Shown here piece after piece: positions 33,693-42,063 of a stretch of DNA of 64,000 bases (positions are counted from its first letter, which is position 1; the number at the start of each line of letters is the position of its first letter). The stretch is from NCBI RefSeq assembly GCF_028128765.1, contig NZ_LBJG01000088.1, positions 62,001 through 126,000 on the forward strand, in the 5' to 3' direction. Source of the stretch: Bradyrhizobium sp. CCBAU 51627. GTDB taxonomy: Bacteria > Pseudomonadota > Alphaproteobacteria > Rhizobiales > Xanthobacteraceae. A model generated the notes under the pieces. It made no database searches. It had not been told where the DNA came from and saw only the letters and a list, made by a program, of their open reading frames with translations. The position numbers were made by a program, and so were the translations under genes.

Positions 33693-34466
33693 ATGAGAAA
33701 GCCGGTCGTCGGTGTGATCGGGAACGCCCATCGCGTCGAAAATCGATTTCAGGTCCAGATGGTCGGCGAGCGCAATTTGCGCGCCGTGGCCGAGGTCTCC
33801 GGCGGCCTGCCGTTGATGTTCGCGGGCTCGCCCGACATCACCGATATCGGGGCATTGCTCGATACCGTCGACGGCATCGTGCTCACGGGGGCCCGCGCCA
33901 ACGTCCACCCGACCCGGTTCAACGTCGACCCCTGCGAGAAGCATGAGCCTTACGACATCCACCGCGATGAGGTCGCGCTGGCACTTTCGGTTGCCTGCGT
34001 TTCCCGCGGTATTCCGCTGTTCGGCATCTGCCGGGGACTGCAGGAGATGAACGTCGCCTTCGGCGGCTCGCTGCATCCCGAGATCCGCGAAATCCCCGGC
34101 CGCATGAACCACCGCATGCCCAGACTCGAGAATGGCGAGATCCATCCCGATCCGACAGTTGTGTTCGCCGACCGTCATGATGTCGACCTCACGCCGGGCG
34201 GCGTGTTTGCCAAGCTCCTTGGCTGCGATAAGATCCGGGTCAATTCGCTGCACGGGCAGGGCATCCTCGATCCCGGCAAGCGTGTGCTGATCGAAGGCGT
34301 GGCCGAGGACGGTACCATCGAGGCGATCCGGATCGCGGAGGCTCCGTCCTTCGCGCTCGGCGTGCAATGGCATGCCGAATACGACCCGCAGCGCAATCCG
34401 ATCAACCGCAAGCTGTTCGAGGCTTTCGGCGAAGCAATGGTAGCGAGGCAGAGGGTGGCGGCCTAG
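33693..34466 (+). CDS. Gamma-glutamyl-gamma-aminobutyrate hydrolase-like class I amidotransferase
   Basis: This 257-residue protein is a class I glutamine amidotransferase-like hydrolase (PuuD group). The nucleophile is Cys113 in LFGICRGLQEMN. The His-Glu pair is in GVQWHAEYDP, and the DGIVLTGARANVHP segment is the family loop. PuuD removes gamma-glutamyl groups from GABA in putrescine breakdown. The ATG at 33693 is favoured by the family start MRKPVVGVIGN, but ATG 33654 is also open. No other putrescine genes lie nearby. Confidence 0.9.
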   Translation: MRKPVVGVIGNAHRVENRFQVQMVGERNLRAVAEVSGGLPLMFAGSPDITDIGALLDTVDGIVLTGARANVHPTRFNVDPCEKHEPYDIHRDEVALALSVACVSRGIPLFGICRGLQEMNVAFGGSLHPEIREIPGRMNHRMPRLENGEIHPDPTVVFADRHDVDLTPGGVFAKLLGCDKIRVNSLHGQGILDPGKRVLIEGVAEDGTIEAIRIAEAPSFALGVQWHAEYDPQRNPINRKLFEAFGEAMVARQRVAA

Positions 34467-34566
34467 GCCGAGCGGCGTCGCTCTGACCTCATGGTCGGGA
34501 GTTGTGCCAAGCCGACGTCGCACGCTACGTTCGAGACTGGATCTTCCAGTTTGGACTCAATTCCCG

Positions 34567-35178
34567 ATGGTACGCAACGTCGCCGTCACGGTTCTCATCG
34601 CGATCGTCTCCCCCGCATTTGCCCAGACGGCTCCGCCGCAAGAAGGACCGATCACCTGTGCTTCGCCAATTGCACGGGATGATACGGAAGCAAGCCTTAA
34701 GCAGCGCTACGGCCATGACGCCGTGGTGCAGGACCTCTCGGGCGCCGAAGGCGAGACGTACAAGGGCTTGGTGCTGTTTCCGAAGGCGACGGACCGCCGC
34801 ATCGAGATTGCCTTCACCGATGACAAGGCGAGGCGCGCCGCCGGTTTCACCCTTCGCGACACCGCGAAGACCAGCCGCTGGACCGTGGGCGGCATCAGTA
34901 TCGGATCAAGCCTCGCAGACGTGCAGAAGGCCAACGGCAAGCCGTTTTTCGTGGCCGGCTTCGAATGGGACTATGGCGGCTTCGTTACCGATTGGAAGGG
35001 CGGCACGCTCGGCCGTCCCATGCAGGGCGGCTGCACCGTGACGATCCGCTTCGACAGGAAGTCCGCGGCGCCGAAGTCGCTGCTGGGCGACGCGGTGAAG
35101 GTCGCTTCCGACAACGCGACGCTGGTGAAATGGGCCCCGGTAGTGGCGGAGATCGGGGTGAATTTCCCGGAGAAGTAA
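34567..35178 (+). CDS. Hypothetical secreted protein, 203 aa
   Basis: A signal peptide (MVRNVAVTVLIAIVSPAFAQ) leads to a mature part with two Cys (CASP near 33 and GGCTV near 158) and a repeated beta-type pattern (VLFPKATDRRIEIAFTDD, GGISIGSSLADVQKANGKPF). The GxSLADVQKxNGK wording resembles secreted proteins of unknown function in Bradyrhizobium. The ATG at 34567 is chosen because it starts the signal peptide; the frame can be extended to 34504. No pathway is suggested by the neighbours. Confidence 0.7.
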   Translation: MVRNVAVTVLIAIVSPAFAQTAPPQEGPITCASPIARDDTEASLKQRYGHDAVVQDLSGAEGETYKGLVLFPKATDRRIEIAFTDDKARRAAGFTLRDTAKTSRWTVGGISIGSSLADVQKANGKPFFVAGFEWDYGGFVTDWKGGTLGRPMQGGCTVTIRFDRKSAAPKSLLGDAVKVASDNATLVKWAPVVAEIGVNFPEK

Positions 35179-35544
35179 CCTCGTGGCGAACTGCGCGCGC
35201 AGGATCTCCAGTGGAGTAAACCAATCAGTAGGAATTGCCGCGCTCCGATTTTTGCGATTCCGATTCGTTCTTTGAGAACGAAATGGAGTCGGACGCGGAA
35301 CGTAACTGGACCGGCGGCGAAGCCTTAGTCGGCGAGGCCGACGCTTTCTGAAAGTGAAAGGCAATCCTTTCGGAGCGCCTTTGCCTGATGCGTCCTGTCA
35401 GGCCGCCTGGCCCGAACAGCACATGACCGGCTGCTGCAGTTTCGATTCCGCCCATTGCATCGCACAATCACAAGTGCGGTCGACGCGCCTCCACATTGAG
35501 CTTTGGGAAACGACCACCATATCTTCGGCAAGGGAGCCCTTGCC
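35179..35544. other. Intergenic region before the nfeD-like gene
   Basis: This 366-base gap holds an AAAGGC...GCCTTT inverted repeat (about 35357-35388) without a T run and no convincing gene. An 80-codon minus-strand frame (35225-35467) has no ribosome site and is not supported. The promoter for the nfeD-stomatin pair should be here, but I cannot point to its boxes. Confidence 0.4.
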
Positions 35545-36933
35545 GTGCAAATCATTAAGGCGGCCCTCGTTGCGGCGATCGGTGTCGTCGCTCTTGCTCT
35601 CGGCCCGCTCGGCAGTGCGGCGGAGGAGAACGGCCGTCTTGCACTCATCGTCACGATCGATGGAGCCATCGGACCGGCGTCGGCGAGCTATGTGAAGGAG
35701 GCCTTGACCACGGCAGCCGCGCGGCGCGCCGAAGTCGTGATCCTGAAAATGAATACGCCCGGCGGTCTCAATTCGAGCATGCGAGAGATCATCGCGGATG
35801 TGCTTGGTTCGTCCGTTCCCGTCGTCGGATACGTTGCGCCCTCGGGCGCTCATGCGGCGAGCGCGGGGACCTACATTCTTTATGCAACCCATATCGCGGC
35901 GATGGCGCCCGGCACCAATATCGGTGCCGCGACACCGGTGCAGATTGGCGGACCGCTTCCGGGCCTCCCGGGCGGCGCCCCCGAGAAGGACGGCAAGGAG
36001 AAGAAGGATGAGCCGAAGGACGCGATGACGGCAAAGGTGACGAACGATGCCGTCGCCTTCATCCGCAGCCTCGCCGAATTGCGCAATCGCAATGCCGATT
36101 GGGCCGAGAAGGCGGTGCGTGAAGCCGCCACGCTTTCGGCCAACGGCGCGTTGCAGGAAAAGGTCATCGATCTCGTCGCGCGCGATCCGGCCGAATTGCT
36201 CAGGCAGATCGATGGTCGCGTGGTCGAGGTCGCAGGCGGCAAGACACAGCGGCTAGCGACGAAGAACCTCGTGGTCGAAGCCGTCGATCCCGGATGGATC
36301 TCCCAATTTCTTGCGGTCATCACCGATCCCAACGTTGCGTTCATTCTCCTGATGGTTGGCATTTACGGGCTGATCTTCGAGTTCGTGTCGCCGGGTGCGG
36401 TTGCCCCGGGGGTGGTCGGGACGATCTGCCTGTTGATCGGCCTCTATGCGCTCAACCTGCTGCCGATCAACTATGCCGGTCTCGGCTTGATGCTGGTTGG
36501 GATCGCGCTCCTCGCCGTCGAGGCCTTCAGCCCGACGGTGGTGGTCGGTCTTGGCGGCGTCGTCGCGTTCGTGCTGGGAGCGCTCATGCTGCTCCGGGTT
36601 GAGGCGCCGGGCTACCGGCTGTCGTGGTCGGTCATTGCCGTTGTCGCGGCGATGTTCGCCGGTTTTGTTCTCGTCGTGCTCGGTGCGCTTCGGCGCGCCC
36701 GCAACTCCCCGAGCCGGATCGGCGCCCAGGCCATGCGCGGCCTGCCCGCCGAGGTCCTCGACTGGAACGAGACCGAGGGGCACGTCTTTACGAATGGCGA
36801 ACGCTGGCAGGCGCGTGGCGCCGACGCCTTCAGGCCCGGCGAACGGGTCGAGGTCGCCAATATTGTCGATTTGACGCTGGTGGTCCGGCGTCCGGACCGG
36901 CCAACGGCGAGGGAGGTCAACGCTGATGATTGA
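35545..36933 (+). CDS. NfeD-like membrane serine protease (ClpP-class)
   Basis: This 462-residue long NfeD protein has a signal-anchor (VQIIKAALVAAIGVVALALGPLGSA), an N-terminal ClpP-class protease domain with the nucleophile Ser106 in YVAPSGAHAASAGTYIL, four membrane helices (about residues 255-385) and a C-terminal OB-like NfeDC domain (EVLDWNETEGHVFTNGERWQARG). It cleaves or handles membrane proteins together with stomatin-like partners. The start is GTG at 35545 with AGGGAG upstream; a TTG at 35503 would extend the leader without benefit. Its stop codon overlaps the stomatin gene start by eight bases. Confidence 0.9.
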   Translation: MQIIKAALVAAIGVVALALGPLGSAAEENGRLALIVTIDGAIGPASASYVKEALTTAAARRAEVVILKMNTPGGLNSSMREIIADVLGSSVPVVGYVAPSGAHAASAGTYILYATHIAAMAPGTNIGAATPVQIGGPLPGLPGGAPEKDGKEKKDEPKDAMTAKVTNDAVAFIRSLAELRNRNADWAEKAVREAATLSANGALQEKVIDLVARDPAELLRQIDGRVVEVAGGKTQRLATKNLVVEAVDPGWISQFLAVITDPNVAFILLMVGIYGLIFEFVSPGAVAPGVVGTICLLIGLYALNLLPINYAGLGLMLVGIALLAVEAFSPTVVVGLGGVVAFVLGALMLLRVEAPGYRLSWSVIAVVAAMFAGFVLVVLGALRRARNSPSRIGAQAMRGLPAEVLDWNETEGHVFTNGERWQARGADAFRPGERVEVANIVDLTLVVRRPDRPTAREVNADD

Positions 36934-37684
36934 ATATTCGATCTATGCGGTGCTTGCGCTGCTTGTCGTCATGTTTCTCACCCAGGCCGTTCGTATCCTC
37001 AGGGAATACGAGCGCGGTGTCGTTTTCACGCTCGGCCGTTTCACAGGGGTGAAGGGGCCGGGCCTCGTCATCCTCATTCCGGTCGTGCAGCAGCTCGTCA
37101 AGGTGGATCTCAGGGTGATGGTGCAGGTGGTGCCACCACAGGATGTGATCTCGCGCGACAACGTCTCGGTCAAGGTCAACGCCGTGCTGTACTTCCGTAT
37201 CGTCGATCCCGAGCGTGCCATCATCAAGGTCGGCGACTACATGGCCGCGACCAGCCAGCTCGCCCAGACCACGCTGCGTTCGGTGCTCGGCAAGCACGAT
37301 CTCGACGAGATGCTGGCCGAACGCGATAAGCTGAACGCCGACATCCAGGAGATCCTCGACAAGCAGACCGACGTCTGGGGCATCAAGGTTACGGGCATCG
37401 AGATCAAGGACGTCGACATCAACGAAACCATGGTGCGCGCGATCGCCAAGCAGGCCGAAGCGGAACGGTTGCGGCGCGCCAAGGTGATCAACGCGATGGG
37501 TGAGCAGCAGGCGGCCGAAAAACTCGTCGAGGCCGGCCATATCCTGGCGCAGGAGCCGCAGGCGATGCAGCTCCGCTATTTCGCAGCCCTGCACGACATC
37601 GCCGGCGAGCGGTCGTCGACCGTCGTCTTCCCGCTGCCGACCGGATTGCTCGAACATTTGATGCCGCGGCGTGAGCAACAATAG
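36926..37684 (+). CDS. Stomatin/slipin-like SPFH protein (NfeD partner)
   Basis: This 252-residue protein has an N-terminal membrane anchor (IYAVLALLVVMFLTQAVRIL) and an SPFH domain (YERGVVFTLGRFTGVKGPGLVILIPVVQQLVKVDLRVMVQVVPPQDVISRDNVSVKVNAVLYFRIVDP), then a coiled coil that drives oligomer formation. Such proteins form ring-like membrane scaffolds and are partners of NfeD. The ATGATTGA overlap with the nfeD-like gene indicates translational coupling. The pair is a common conserved operon. Confidence 0.93.
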   Translation: MIEYSIYAVLALLVVMFLTQAVRILREYERGVVFTLGRFTGVKGPGLVILIPVVQQLVKVDLRVMVQVVPPQDVISRDNVSVKVNAVLYFRIVDPERAIIKVGDYMAATSQLAQTTLRSVLGKHDLDEMLAERDKLNADIQEILDKQTDVWGIKVTGIEIKDVDINETMVRAIAKQAEAERLRRAKVINAMGEQQAAEKLVEAGHILAQEPQAMQLRYFAALHDIAGERSSTVVFPLPTGLLEHLMPRREQQ

Positions 37685-37789
37685 TGGAGCGTGATGAGAT
37701 TGGATGAATCGTCACGCGCTCGGGCTGTTGCTGGGTGCATGTTCCTTTCGGAAGGTCGCCACACACTTTCAAGAGCATAGGCCAAAACG

Positions 37790-37817
37790 AAAAGGCGCCC
37801 CTTGCGGAGCGCCTTTT
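37790..37817 (-). terminator. Rho-independent terminator of glnA (bidirectional stem)
   Basis: AAAAGGCGC and GCGCCTTTT form a perfect nine-base stem with a ten-base loop, 25 bases downstream of the glnA stop on the minus strand. There the next bases are TTTTCGTTTT. It may also end the stomatin transcript from the other side. Confidence 0.85.
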
Positions 37818-37842
37818 GCTTGTTGCCTACAATGCGGGCGGA

Positions 37843-39252
37843 TTAGCCCGAATAATACATCTCGAACTCGACCGGGTGCGGGGTCATCTCGAAGCGGGCG
37901 ACTTCGGTCATCTTCAGCTCGATGTAAGCGTCGATGAAGTCGTCGTCGAACACGCCACCGGCCTTGAGGAATCCGCGGTCCTTGTCGAGATTTTCCAGCG
38001 CCTCGCGGAGCGAACCGCAGACGGTCGGGATCTGCTTCAGCTCTTCCTTCGGCAGATCGTAGAGGTCCTTGTCCATCGCCGGACCCGGATCGATCTTGTT
38101 CTTGATGCCGTCGAGGCCGGCCATCAGCATCGCCGCGAAGCCGAGATACGGGTTGGCCATCGGATCGGGGAAGCGCACCTCGACACGCTTGGCCTTCGGC
38201 GAAGCGGTGTAGGGGATGCGGCAGGAGGCCGAGCGGTTGCGCGCGGAGTAGGCGAGCAGCACGGGAGCCTCATAGCCCGGGACCAGACGCTTGTATGAGT
38301 TGGTCGACGGATTGGTGAAGGCGTTGATCGCCCTGGCGTGCTTGATGATGCCGCCGATGTAGTGGAGGCAGGTCTCCGACAGGTCGGCGTATTTGTTGCC
38401 GGCGAACACCGGCTTGCCGTCCTTCCAGATCGACTGGTGCACGTGCATGCCCGAGCCGTTGTCGCCATAGACCGGCTTCGGCATGAAGGTGGCGGTCTTG
38501 CCGTAGATGTGCGCGACCTGGTGGATGCAGTACTTGTAGATCTGCATATGGTCGGCCATCAGCGTCAGCGTGTCGAACTTCATGCCCAGCTCGTGCTGGG
38601 CGGATGCGACCTCGTGGTGGTGCTTCTCGACCTTGACGCCCATCTTGGCCATGGCGCCGAGCATCTCGGAGCGCATGTCCTGCACCGAGTCCTGCGGAGG
38701 GACGGGGAAATAGCCGCTCTTGGTGCGGACGCGGTGGCCGAGATTGCCGCCTTCATATTCGGTGTCGGAGTTGATCGGCAGCTCCGAGGAGTCGAGCCGG
38801 AAACCGGTCTTGTAGGGGTCGGACGAATAGCGCACGTCGTCGAATACGAAGAACTCGGCTTCGGGACCGACGAACACGCTGTCACCCACGCCCATCGACT
38901 TCACCATGGCCTCGGCCTTCTTGGCGATGCCGCGGGGGTCGCGGTTATAGGGCTCGCCGGTGGTCGGCTCGAGCACGTCGCAGGTGATGACCATGGTGGT
39001 CTCGGCGAAGAACGGATCGATCGTCGCGGTCACCGGATCGGGCATCAGGCACATGTCGGACTCGTTGATCGCCTTCCAGCCGGCGATCGAGGAGCCGTCG
39101 AACATCGTTCCTTCGGCGAAAATGTCCTCATCGATCATACTGACGTCGAACGTGACGTGCTGCCACTTGCCGCGCGGATCGGTGAAGCGCAGGTCGACGT
39201 ATTTGACGTCGTTGTCCTTGATCGATTTCAGGACGTCTTTGGCGGTCTTCAT
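37843..39252 (-). CDS. glnA: Glutamine synthetase, type I
   Basis: This 469-residue GSI makes glutamine from glutamate, ammonia and ATP and is the main ammonium assimilation enzyme. It has the beta-grasp start (KYVDLRFTDPRGKWQHVTFDVSMIDEDIFAEGTMFDGSSIAGW), the metal/ATP core (FGPEAEFFVFDDV-like VGPEAEFFVFDD, GDNGSGMHVHQSIWKDG, NPSTNSYKRLVPGYEAP, RFPDPMANPYLGFAAMLMAGLDG), and the adenylylation Tyr398 in DLYDLPKEE. It should therefore be controlled by GlnE and PII. It lies 150 bases after glnB on the same strand. Confidence 0.98.
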   Translation of the reverse strand: MKTAKDVLKSIKDNDVKYVDLRFTDPRGKWQHVTFDVSMIDEDIFAEGTMFDGSSIAGWKAINESDMCLMPDPVTATIDPFFAETTMVITCDVLEPTTGEPYNRDPRGIAKKAEAMVKSMGVGDSVFVGPEAEFFVFDDVRYSSDPYKTGFRLDSSELPINSDTEYEGGNLGHRVRTKSGYFPVPPQDSVQDMRSEMLGAMAKMGVKVEKHHHEVASAQHELGMKFDTLTLMADHMQIYKYCIHQVAHIYGKTATFMPKPVYGDNGSGMHVHQSIWKDGKPVFAGNKYADLSETCLHYIGGIIKHARAINAFTNPSTNSYKRLVPGYEAPVLLAYSARNRSASCRIPYTASPKAKRVEVRFPDPMANPYLGFAAMLMAGLDGIKNKIDPGPAMDKDLYDLPKEELKQIPTVCGSLREALENLDKDRGFLKAGGVFDDDFIDAYIELKMTEVARFEMTPHPVEFEMYYSG

Positions 39253-39402
39253 GCATACCCCTTTTGGCTCTGCGGGTCGGTTTCCAGATGAGCAGGTTTG
39301 TTCTCGCTTTCGGCGAGTTGGCGCAACCGCACAAACGAAATCAGGCCGCCGAAGCAGCCTTTTTTCTTTCAGAGTGTCGCAAAATGCGGGATAGCACCCG
39401 GC

Positions 39403-39741
39403 TCAGATAGCGTCCAGCCCGGATTCGCCGGTTCGGATGCGGATCGCCTCTTCGATGTTGGAGACGAAAATCTTGCCGTCGCCGATGCGCCCGGTCTGCG
39501 CGGCACGGCGGATCGCATCGATCGCGCGCTCCACCAGGTCGTCGCCGATCACGATCTCGATCTTCACCTTTGGCAGGAAGTCAACGATGTATTCGGCGCC
39601 GCGGTAAAGTTCGGCGTGGCCCTTCTGACGGCCAAAGCCCTTGGCCTCCGTGACAGTGATGCCCTGAAGGCCGACTTCCTGAAGCGCTTCCTTCACCTCG
39701 TCGAGCTTGAACGGCTTGATGATGGCTTCGATTTTCTTCAC
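39403..39741 (-). CDS. glnB: PII nitrogen regulatory protein
   Basis: This 112-residue PII protein has the T-loop with the uridylylation Tyr51 (GHAELYRGAEYIVDFLPK) and the standard VKIEIVIGDD and RTGRIGDGKIFV ATP-binding segments. It senses 2-oxoglutarate, ATP/ADP and, through uridylylation, glutamine, and controls GlnE/GlnA and NtrB. The GTG start at 39741 gives the family length and has GGGAGG upstream; the longer frame from 39774 is not needed. glnB-glnA order is typical, and a candidate sigma-54 promoter lies 170 bases upstream. Confidence 0.97.
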   Translation of the reverse strand: MKKIEAIIKPFKLDEVKEALQEVGLQGITVTEAKGFGRQKGHAELYRGAEYIVDFLPKVKIEIVIGDDLVERAIDAIRRAAQTGRIGDGKIFVSNIEEAIRIRTGESGLDAI

Positions 39742-40119
39742 TGCGCGCCTCCCGGCCTTTCGATCAAATAGCAACGTCTTTGTCAGGATGCGCTTCTCTT
39801 AACGCACGATCTTGTCTTCGCTATGCCGGGACCTGACCAGCCCGGCAGCAACGGCCGGCCATACCCAGATATGCCAGTGAGCACGACAAACCGAAGCGGC
39901 TTCCTCGAAAGCAGGGTCTATGCCAAGTTGCAAATGCCCTGATTATTGGAGCGTTATCAGCCTTTTAACGAGCATCTCTGATAGGTTGAGCCGGTCGGCT
40001 CAAAATACCGCAGACTACGAAATAGGCAAACAGTTCAATATCTATGCAAACAGTTGTTCCGGGAGCTGGGTCGGCACGGAATGTGCCTGTTGAAAAGGCG
40101 TTTGGACCAGGGAAGTGGC
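39742..40119. other. Divergent promoter region between glnB and nnr gene
   Basis: This 378-base gap is AT-richer than the surroundings and holds the sigma-54-like site at 39908-39926 for glnB, plus the nnr ribosome site (GGGAAGTGG) at its right edge. No gene or stable hairpin is seen. A longer reading frame start for nnr at 40054 is not supported. Confidence 0.5.
39908..39926 (-). promoter_or_regulatory. Candidate sigma-54 promoter of glnB
   Basis: On the minus strand TTGGCAT, five bases, then CTGCTTT matches the sigma-54 pattern with the GG (-24) and GC (-12) spaced by exactly ten bases (GG at 39924-39923, GC at 39912-39911). The predicted start, about 39899, lies some 158 bases before the glnB GTG. 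Two positions differ from consensus. NtrC-dependent control of glnBA would be expected for this gene pair. Confidence 0.6.
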
Positions 40120-41619
40120 ATGGAAGTTCTAACGACCGCCGAGATGCAGCGGGCTGATCAACTCAGCATCACGGCTGGCACGCCTGGCTTCAAGCTGATG
40201 CTGAGCGCCGGCCAGGCGGTCGCTGAAGCCGCAGGCGCGCTGGTGGAGGAGGGGCCGATCCTGATCGTCGCCGGTCCCGGCAACAATGGTGGTGACGGTT
40301 TTGTCGCAGCCGCCGAGCTCGCCGCACAGGGGCGTGAGGTCTCGGTGATCTTGATGTGCGAGCGCGACCAACTGCAGGGCGATGCGGCTTCGGCTGCGCG
40401 CGGCTGGAAGCACCCCGTGCTGCCGTTCAATCCGCAGGCGATCGGAAAACCTGCGCTGATCATCGATGCGCTGTTCGGCGCGGGCCTCAGCCGCAGCGTC
40501 GATGGCGAGGCGCGCGAGATGATCGAGGCGATCAATGCCAACGGGGCGCCGGTGCTGGCCGTCGATTTGCCGAGCGGCATCAACGGCACCAGTGCGGCCA
40601 TGATGGGGGTGGCGGTGAACGCCACCGAGACCGTCACCTTCTTCCGCAAGAAGCCCGCGCATTTGCTGCTGCCCGGGCGAATGCATTGCGGCCGTGTGCA
40701 CGTCGCCGATATCGGCATTGACGCGCAGGTGCTCGATGAGATCGCGCCGCGCACCTTCGAGAACGATCCGGATTTCTGGGGCGCTGCATTCCCCGTGCCG
40801 CGTATCGATGGACACAAGTACGCGCGAGGTCACGTGCTGGCGGTGTCCGGCGATGCCGCTGCGACCGGGGCTGCGCGGCTCGCAGCCCGCGGGAGTCTGC
40901 GTGCCGGTGCCGGGCTCGTGACCCTCGCAACCCCCCGCGATGCGCTCGCGATCAATGCGGCCGCTCTCACGGCCGTGATGGTTCGCCCCGTGGACACCGC
41001 CGTCGAGTTCGGTGAACTGCTTGGCGACAAGCGCTACAACACCTGCATGATCGGCCCGGGCGCCGGCATCGGCGAACGCACCTGCGACATGGTCCAGACT
41101 GCGCTCACGGCGCAACGGCATCTGGTGCTGGATGCCGACGCGCTGACGAGCTTTGCCGCCAAGCCGGAGCGGCTGTTTGAATCGATCAAGGCCTCGCAAG
41201 ATACCGCCGTGGTGCTGACGCCGCATGAGGGCGAGTTTCCGCGCCTGTTCTCCGATCTCAGCAACAAGACGCCGGGTCGTTCGAAGCTCGAGCGCGTGCG
41301 TGCCGCTGCCGAACGTTCCGGTGCAGTGGTCTTGCTGAAAGGACCCGATACGACAATCGCGGCGCCCGACGGCCGTGCCACCATCGCCGCCAATGCGCCA
41401 CCCTGGCTTGCGACCGCCGGCGCCGGCGATGTGCTTGCCGGCATCATCGCGGGCCTTCTGGCGCAGGATGTTCCGGCATTCGAAGCCGCCAGCATTGGCG
41501 TCTGGATGCATGGCGAAGCGGCGAGCGAGGCGGGGCCGGGGCTGATCGCGGAGGATCTGACAGAGACGCTGCCGGCCGTGCACCGGCGGATCTATAACGG
41601 GCTCGGGATCGAGTACTGA
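40120..41619 (+). CDS. nnr: Bifunctional NAD(P)HX epimerase / ADP-dependent NAD(P)HX dehydratase
   Basis: This 499-residue protein repairs hydrated NAD(P)H. The N-terminal YjeF/NnrE epimerase domain (residues about 1-215) has AGPGNNGGDGFVAA and VDLPSGINGTSA. The C-terminal NnrD dehydratase domain shows the ribokinase-like fold with GHKYARGHVLAVSGD, VVLTPHEGEFPRLF and TAGAGDVLAGIIAGLLAQ. The ATG at 40120 has a good ribosome site, GGGAAGTGG. It is divergent from glnB. Its stop codon overlaps the ATG of the GNAT gene (TGATG), so the two are translationally coupled. Confidence 0.95.
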   Translation: MEVLTTAEMQRADQLSITAGTPGFKLMLSAGQAVAEAAGALVEEGPILIVAGPGNNGGDGFVAAAELAAQGREVSVILMCERDQLQGDAASAARGWKHPVLPFNPQAIGKPALIIDALFGAGLSRSVDGEAREMIEAINANGAPVLAVDLPSGINGTSAAMMGVAVNATETVTFFRKKPAHLLLPGRMHCGRVHVADIGIDAQVLDEIAPRTFENDPDFWGAAFPVPRIDGHKYARGHVLAVSGDAAATGAARLAARGSLRAGAGLVTLATPRDALAINAAALTAVMVRPVDTAVEFGELLGDKRYNTCMIGPGAGIGERTCDMVQTALTAQRHLVLDADALTSFAAKPERLFESIKASQDTAVVLTPHEGEFPRLFSDLSNKTPGRSKLERVRAAAERSGAVVLLKGPDTTIAAPDGRATIAANAPPWLATAGAGDVLAGIIAGLLAQDVPAFEAASIGVWMHGEAASEAGPGLIAEDLTETLPAVHRRIYNGLGIEY

Positions 41620-42059
41620 TGCTGAGGCCACTGGTGCTCGCCGACATGGGCGCGGCGGCGCAAGTTCACCGCCTTGCATTCGACCGGGCGATGCCGTGGC
41701 TCGTCGGGCTGCATACGCCGGACCGGGATCGCTGGTTCTACCGCGAGCGCATCTTTCCAATCTGTCGTGTCTGGGGACGCTTCGACGGCGATGAGCTCAG
41801 CGGGATCATCGCCTTCCGTGACGGCTGGATCGAGCAGCTCTACGTCCGCCCAGGCGCGCAGGGCCGCGGCATCGGTAGCGGACTTCTCGACATCGCCAAA
41901 GGCGCCAACGAGCGGCTCGAGCTCTGGACCTTCCAGCGCAACGCACCGGCGCGGCGCTTCTACGAGGCTCGCGGGTTCACGCTGGCTGAGCAGACCGACG
42001 GACCGCGGAACGAGGAGAAGGAGCCCCATGCGCGGTACGTTTGGACCCGCGGCGGCTGA
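41619..42059 (+). CDS. GNAT family N-acetyltransferase
   Basis: This 146-residue acetyl-CoA-dependent transferase shows the GNAT core with beta-strand and pyrophosphate loop IEQLYVRPGAQGRGIGSGLLDIAKG (motif RGIGSG) and the motif B-like NAPARRFYEARGF. The acceptor is unknown. The start overlaps the nnr stop codon. It is convergent with the multicopper-oxidase-like gene, with four bases between the stops. Confidence 0.85.
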   Translation: MLRPLVLADMGAAAQVHRLAFDRAMPWLVGLHTPDRDRWFYRERIFPICRVWGRFDGDELSGIIAFRDGWIEQLYVRPGAQGRGIGSGLLDIAKGANERLELWTFQRNAPARRFYEARGFTLAEQTDGPRNEEKEPHARYVWTRGG

Positions 42060-42063
42060 TACC

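Noticed and set aside
35225..35467. An 80-codon minus-strand frame in the gap before the nfeD-like gene
   Set aside because: No ribosome site, no recognisable motif, and it overlaps an inverted repeat.
40129..41760. A 543-codon open frame opposite nnr
   Set aside because: It overlaps the well-supported NAD(P)HX repair gene and has Arg/His-rich noise composition.
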